Source of the DNA: an uncultured bacterium
GTDB taxonomy: Bacteria; Patescibacteriota; Gracilibacteria; Absconditabacterales; Absconditicoccaceae
NCBI GenBank assembly: GCA_947168725.1
Contig: CAMVNA010000007.1
Location: 1 to 58,419, forward strand
Reading direction: 5' to 3'
DNA: 58,419 bases
A model generated the notes under the pieces. The model saw nothing but the letters and a program-made list of their open reading frames with translations, had not been told where the DNA came from and searched no databases. Made by a program: the position numbers and the translations under genes. Position 1 is the stretch's first letter. Each line of letters begins with the position of its first letter. Positions 57,562 through 58,419 of this stretch are shown one piece after another.

Positions 57562-58134
57562 ATGAAATATTTTCCAAAAATATCACGAGGAAATATTTAC
57601 CTTTCACCCATCAATCCAGAAGATTATGAACTTCGGACAAAATGGGTGAACGATAGTAGAATAACGGATGGAGTGAATCAGACTAAAGCAATTATGTCGA
57701 TAAACAAAGAAAAAGAATTTCTCGAAAAATATTCAAAAGATTCAGATTCTACAAAAGCTTTTGCAATAGTGAATAAGGAAAATGATAAAATGTTGTGAAT
57801 TGTAGATTTATGAGATATTAATCATATAGATCAAGTAGCAAGACTTGGAATCTCGATTTGAGATGTTGAAGAACATAATAAATGATATGGAACAGATGCA
57901 ATTAATGCGATTTTGTTATTCTGATTTTATACATTGAATTTACGTAATATAGATTTACATGTTTTCTCATTTAATAAATGAGCAATTAGATGTTATCAAA
58001 AAGTCTGATTTAAAGAGTACGGAATAAGAAAAGAAACGCATTACTGTAACTGAAAGTTCCGGGATGAGATTTATATGGATATAACAAAAGTAGAGCGAGA
58101 GGAAAAGAACAAAGAAATTTTAAGAAAATCTTAA
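57562..58134 (+). CDS. GNAT-family acetyltransferase, tandem paralogue
   Basis: 190 residues, beginning with almost the same 27 bases as the preceding gene and following it by 23 bp. Motifs are ARLGISIGDVEEHNKGYGTDAINAILLFGFYTLNLRNIDLHVFSFNKGAIRCYQKVGFKEYG, in the same order. Protein identity to the first copy is moderate, so the duplication is not recent. Its TAA overlaps the convergent glycosyltransferase stop by 3 bp. Confidence 0.88.
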
Positions 58135-58419
58135 CTATATTTTTGCAGCTTCTCTCTGATAGTATCAGAAATTTGACGTCTATTCCACTCTTTATTTTCA
58201 AAACCCTGAATAGCATTTTTTAACGATGATATACTTTTTTTATCAATCAAAATCCCACTATTTTCATCCACTAATTCTTGGCTTCATCACTGAGCGAATC
58301 AAATTACAGGAACTCACAAAAGCAAGGCTTCCGCAGTTCACATTCAGAATGATTCTTTAGTCAGATTTATCAATCATTTTGCATTTCTGATAATCTTCAA
58401 ACTTTCCTCCTGTGGTAGC
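58131..58419 (-). CDS. GT4-family glycosyltransferase, C-terminal part
   Basis: The last about 95 residues of a gene that continues beyond the window. ESFGMGTAEALLLGVPVIGF with GGSQELVDENSGILID is the donor-binding EX7E region of GT4 enzymes (glycogen-synthase fold). The remainder is the C-terminal helix. It transfers a sugar nucleotide, probably for a surface polysaccharide. Confidence 0.85.

Overview
The window comes from an AT-rich bacterium (about 30% GC by eye) that reads UGA as glycine (genetic code 25). It most likely belongs to the Gracilibacteria (BD1-5) / Absconditabacteria (SR1) branch of the Patescibacteria/CPR. Nearly every protein gene is interrupted by in-frame TGA where its family needs glycine. 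In the MutS Walker A motif GPNMGGKST all three glycines are TGA, and the same holds in the P-loops of DnaX and FtsH and in DnaE, Obg, GyrB, DprA, SmpB and NrnA. Read this way, almost all apparent fragments become full-length genes, so coordinates below use TGA = Gly and TAA/TAG as stops. Shine-Dalgarno sequences are mostly absent.

Layout. 0.1-3.1 kb: an SLH-domain surface protein with a structured leader, and an AAA_14/DUF4143 ATPase. 3.2-8.7 kb: dnaX, a small membrane protein, an rRNA m5C methyltransferase, dprA and an orphan pilin. 8.8-14.1 kb: grpE and a VanY-type carboxypeptidase, mutS, and a coiled-coil membrane protein. 14.4-17.9 kb: a KH-domain PilT-like ATPase, a degenerate pyruvate kinase and nusB. 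18-23 kb: a foreign-looking small gene, a DUF1294 protein, a lipoprotein, rpmF, rpmA, two tiny membrane proteins and gyrB. 23.2-34.6 kb: smpB, obgE, a minus-strand type IV pilus cluster, rsmG, a HEPN-CBS protein and rplI. 34.7-37.6 kb: tRNA-Lys, an ABC-2 exporter and an XRE regulator with its membrane partner. 37.6-47 kb: a second, repeat-rich SLH protein, a nucleotidyltransferase, a PhoH gene of foreign composition, a TPR protein, a RicT/PSP1 protein and ftsH. 47-58.4 kb: a dnaE without PHP domain, nrnA, a very large multi-spanning membrane protein, an M23 peptidase, two tandem acetyltransferases and the end of a GT4 glycosyltransferase.

The most unusual signal is a recurring architecture. 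The 3' end of a housekeeping gene is duplicated, and an accessory gene lies between the functional 3' end and the displaced remnant. At dnaX the repeat is 44 bp with a single synonymous difference and flanks the AAA_14 ATPase. A diverged version at a small acetyltransferase flanks the XRE/membrane pair. A decayed one at smpB flanks an antisense unknown gene. No integrase or transposase is visible. This suggests gene acquisition that regenerates the target's 3' end, in the manner of integrative elements but very small.

A second unusual theme is dispersed palindromic repeats inserted in frame inside dnaX and the rRNA methyltransferase gene. One of them is translatable only because UGA is sense. 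A third is phoH, whose glycines are all GGN and whose GC content is high; it looks like a recent import from a standard-code donor. The ribosomal genes rplI and rpmF also avoid UGA, and rpmA has one, which suits high expression.

Functionally the window combines replication and repair (dnaX, dnaE, mutS, gyrB, dprA), translation (rpmA, rpmF, rplI, smpB, obgE, rsmG), protein quality control (ftsH, grpE) and an extensive surface programme (SLH proteins, type IV pili, M23 and VanY peptidoglycan enzymes, glycosyltransferases). That fits a small-genome, surface-attached or epibiotic lifestyle.
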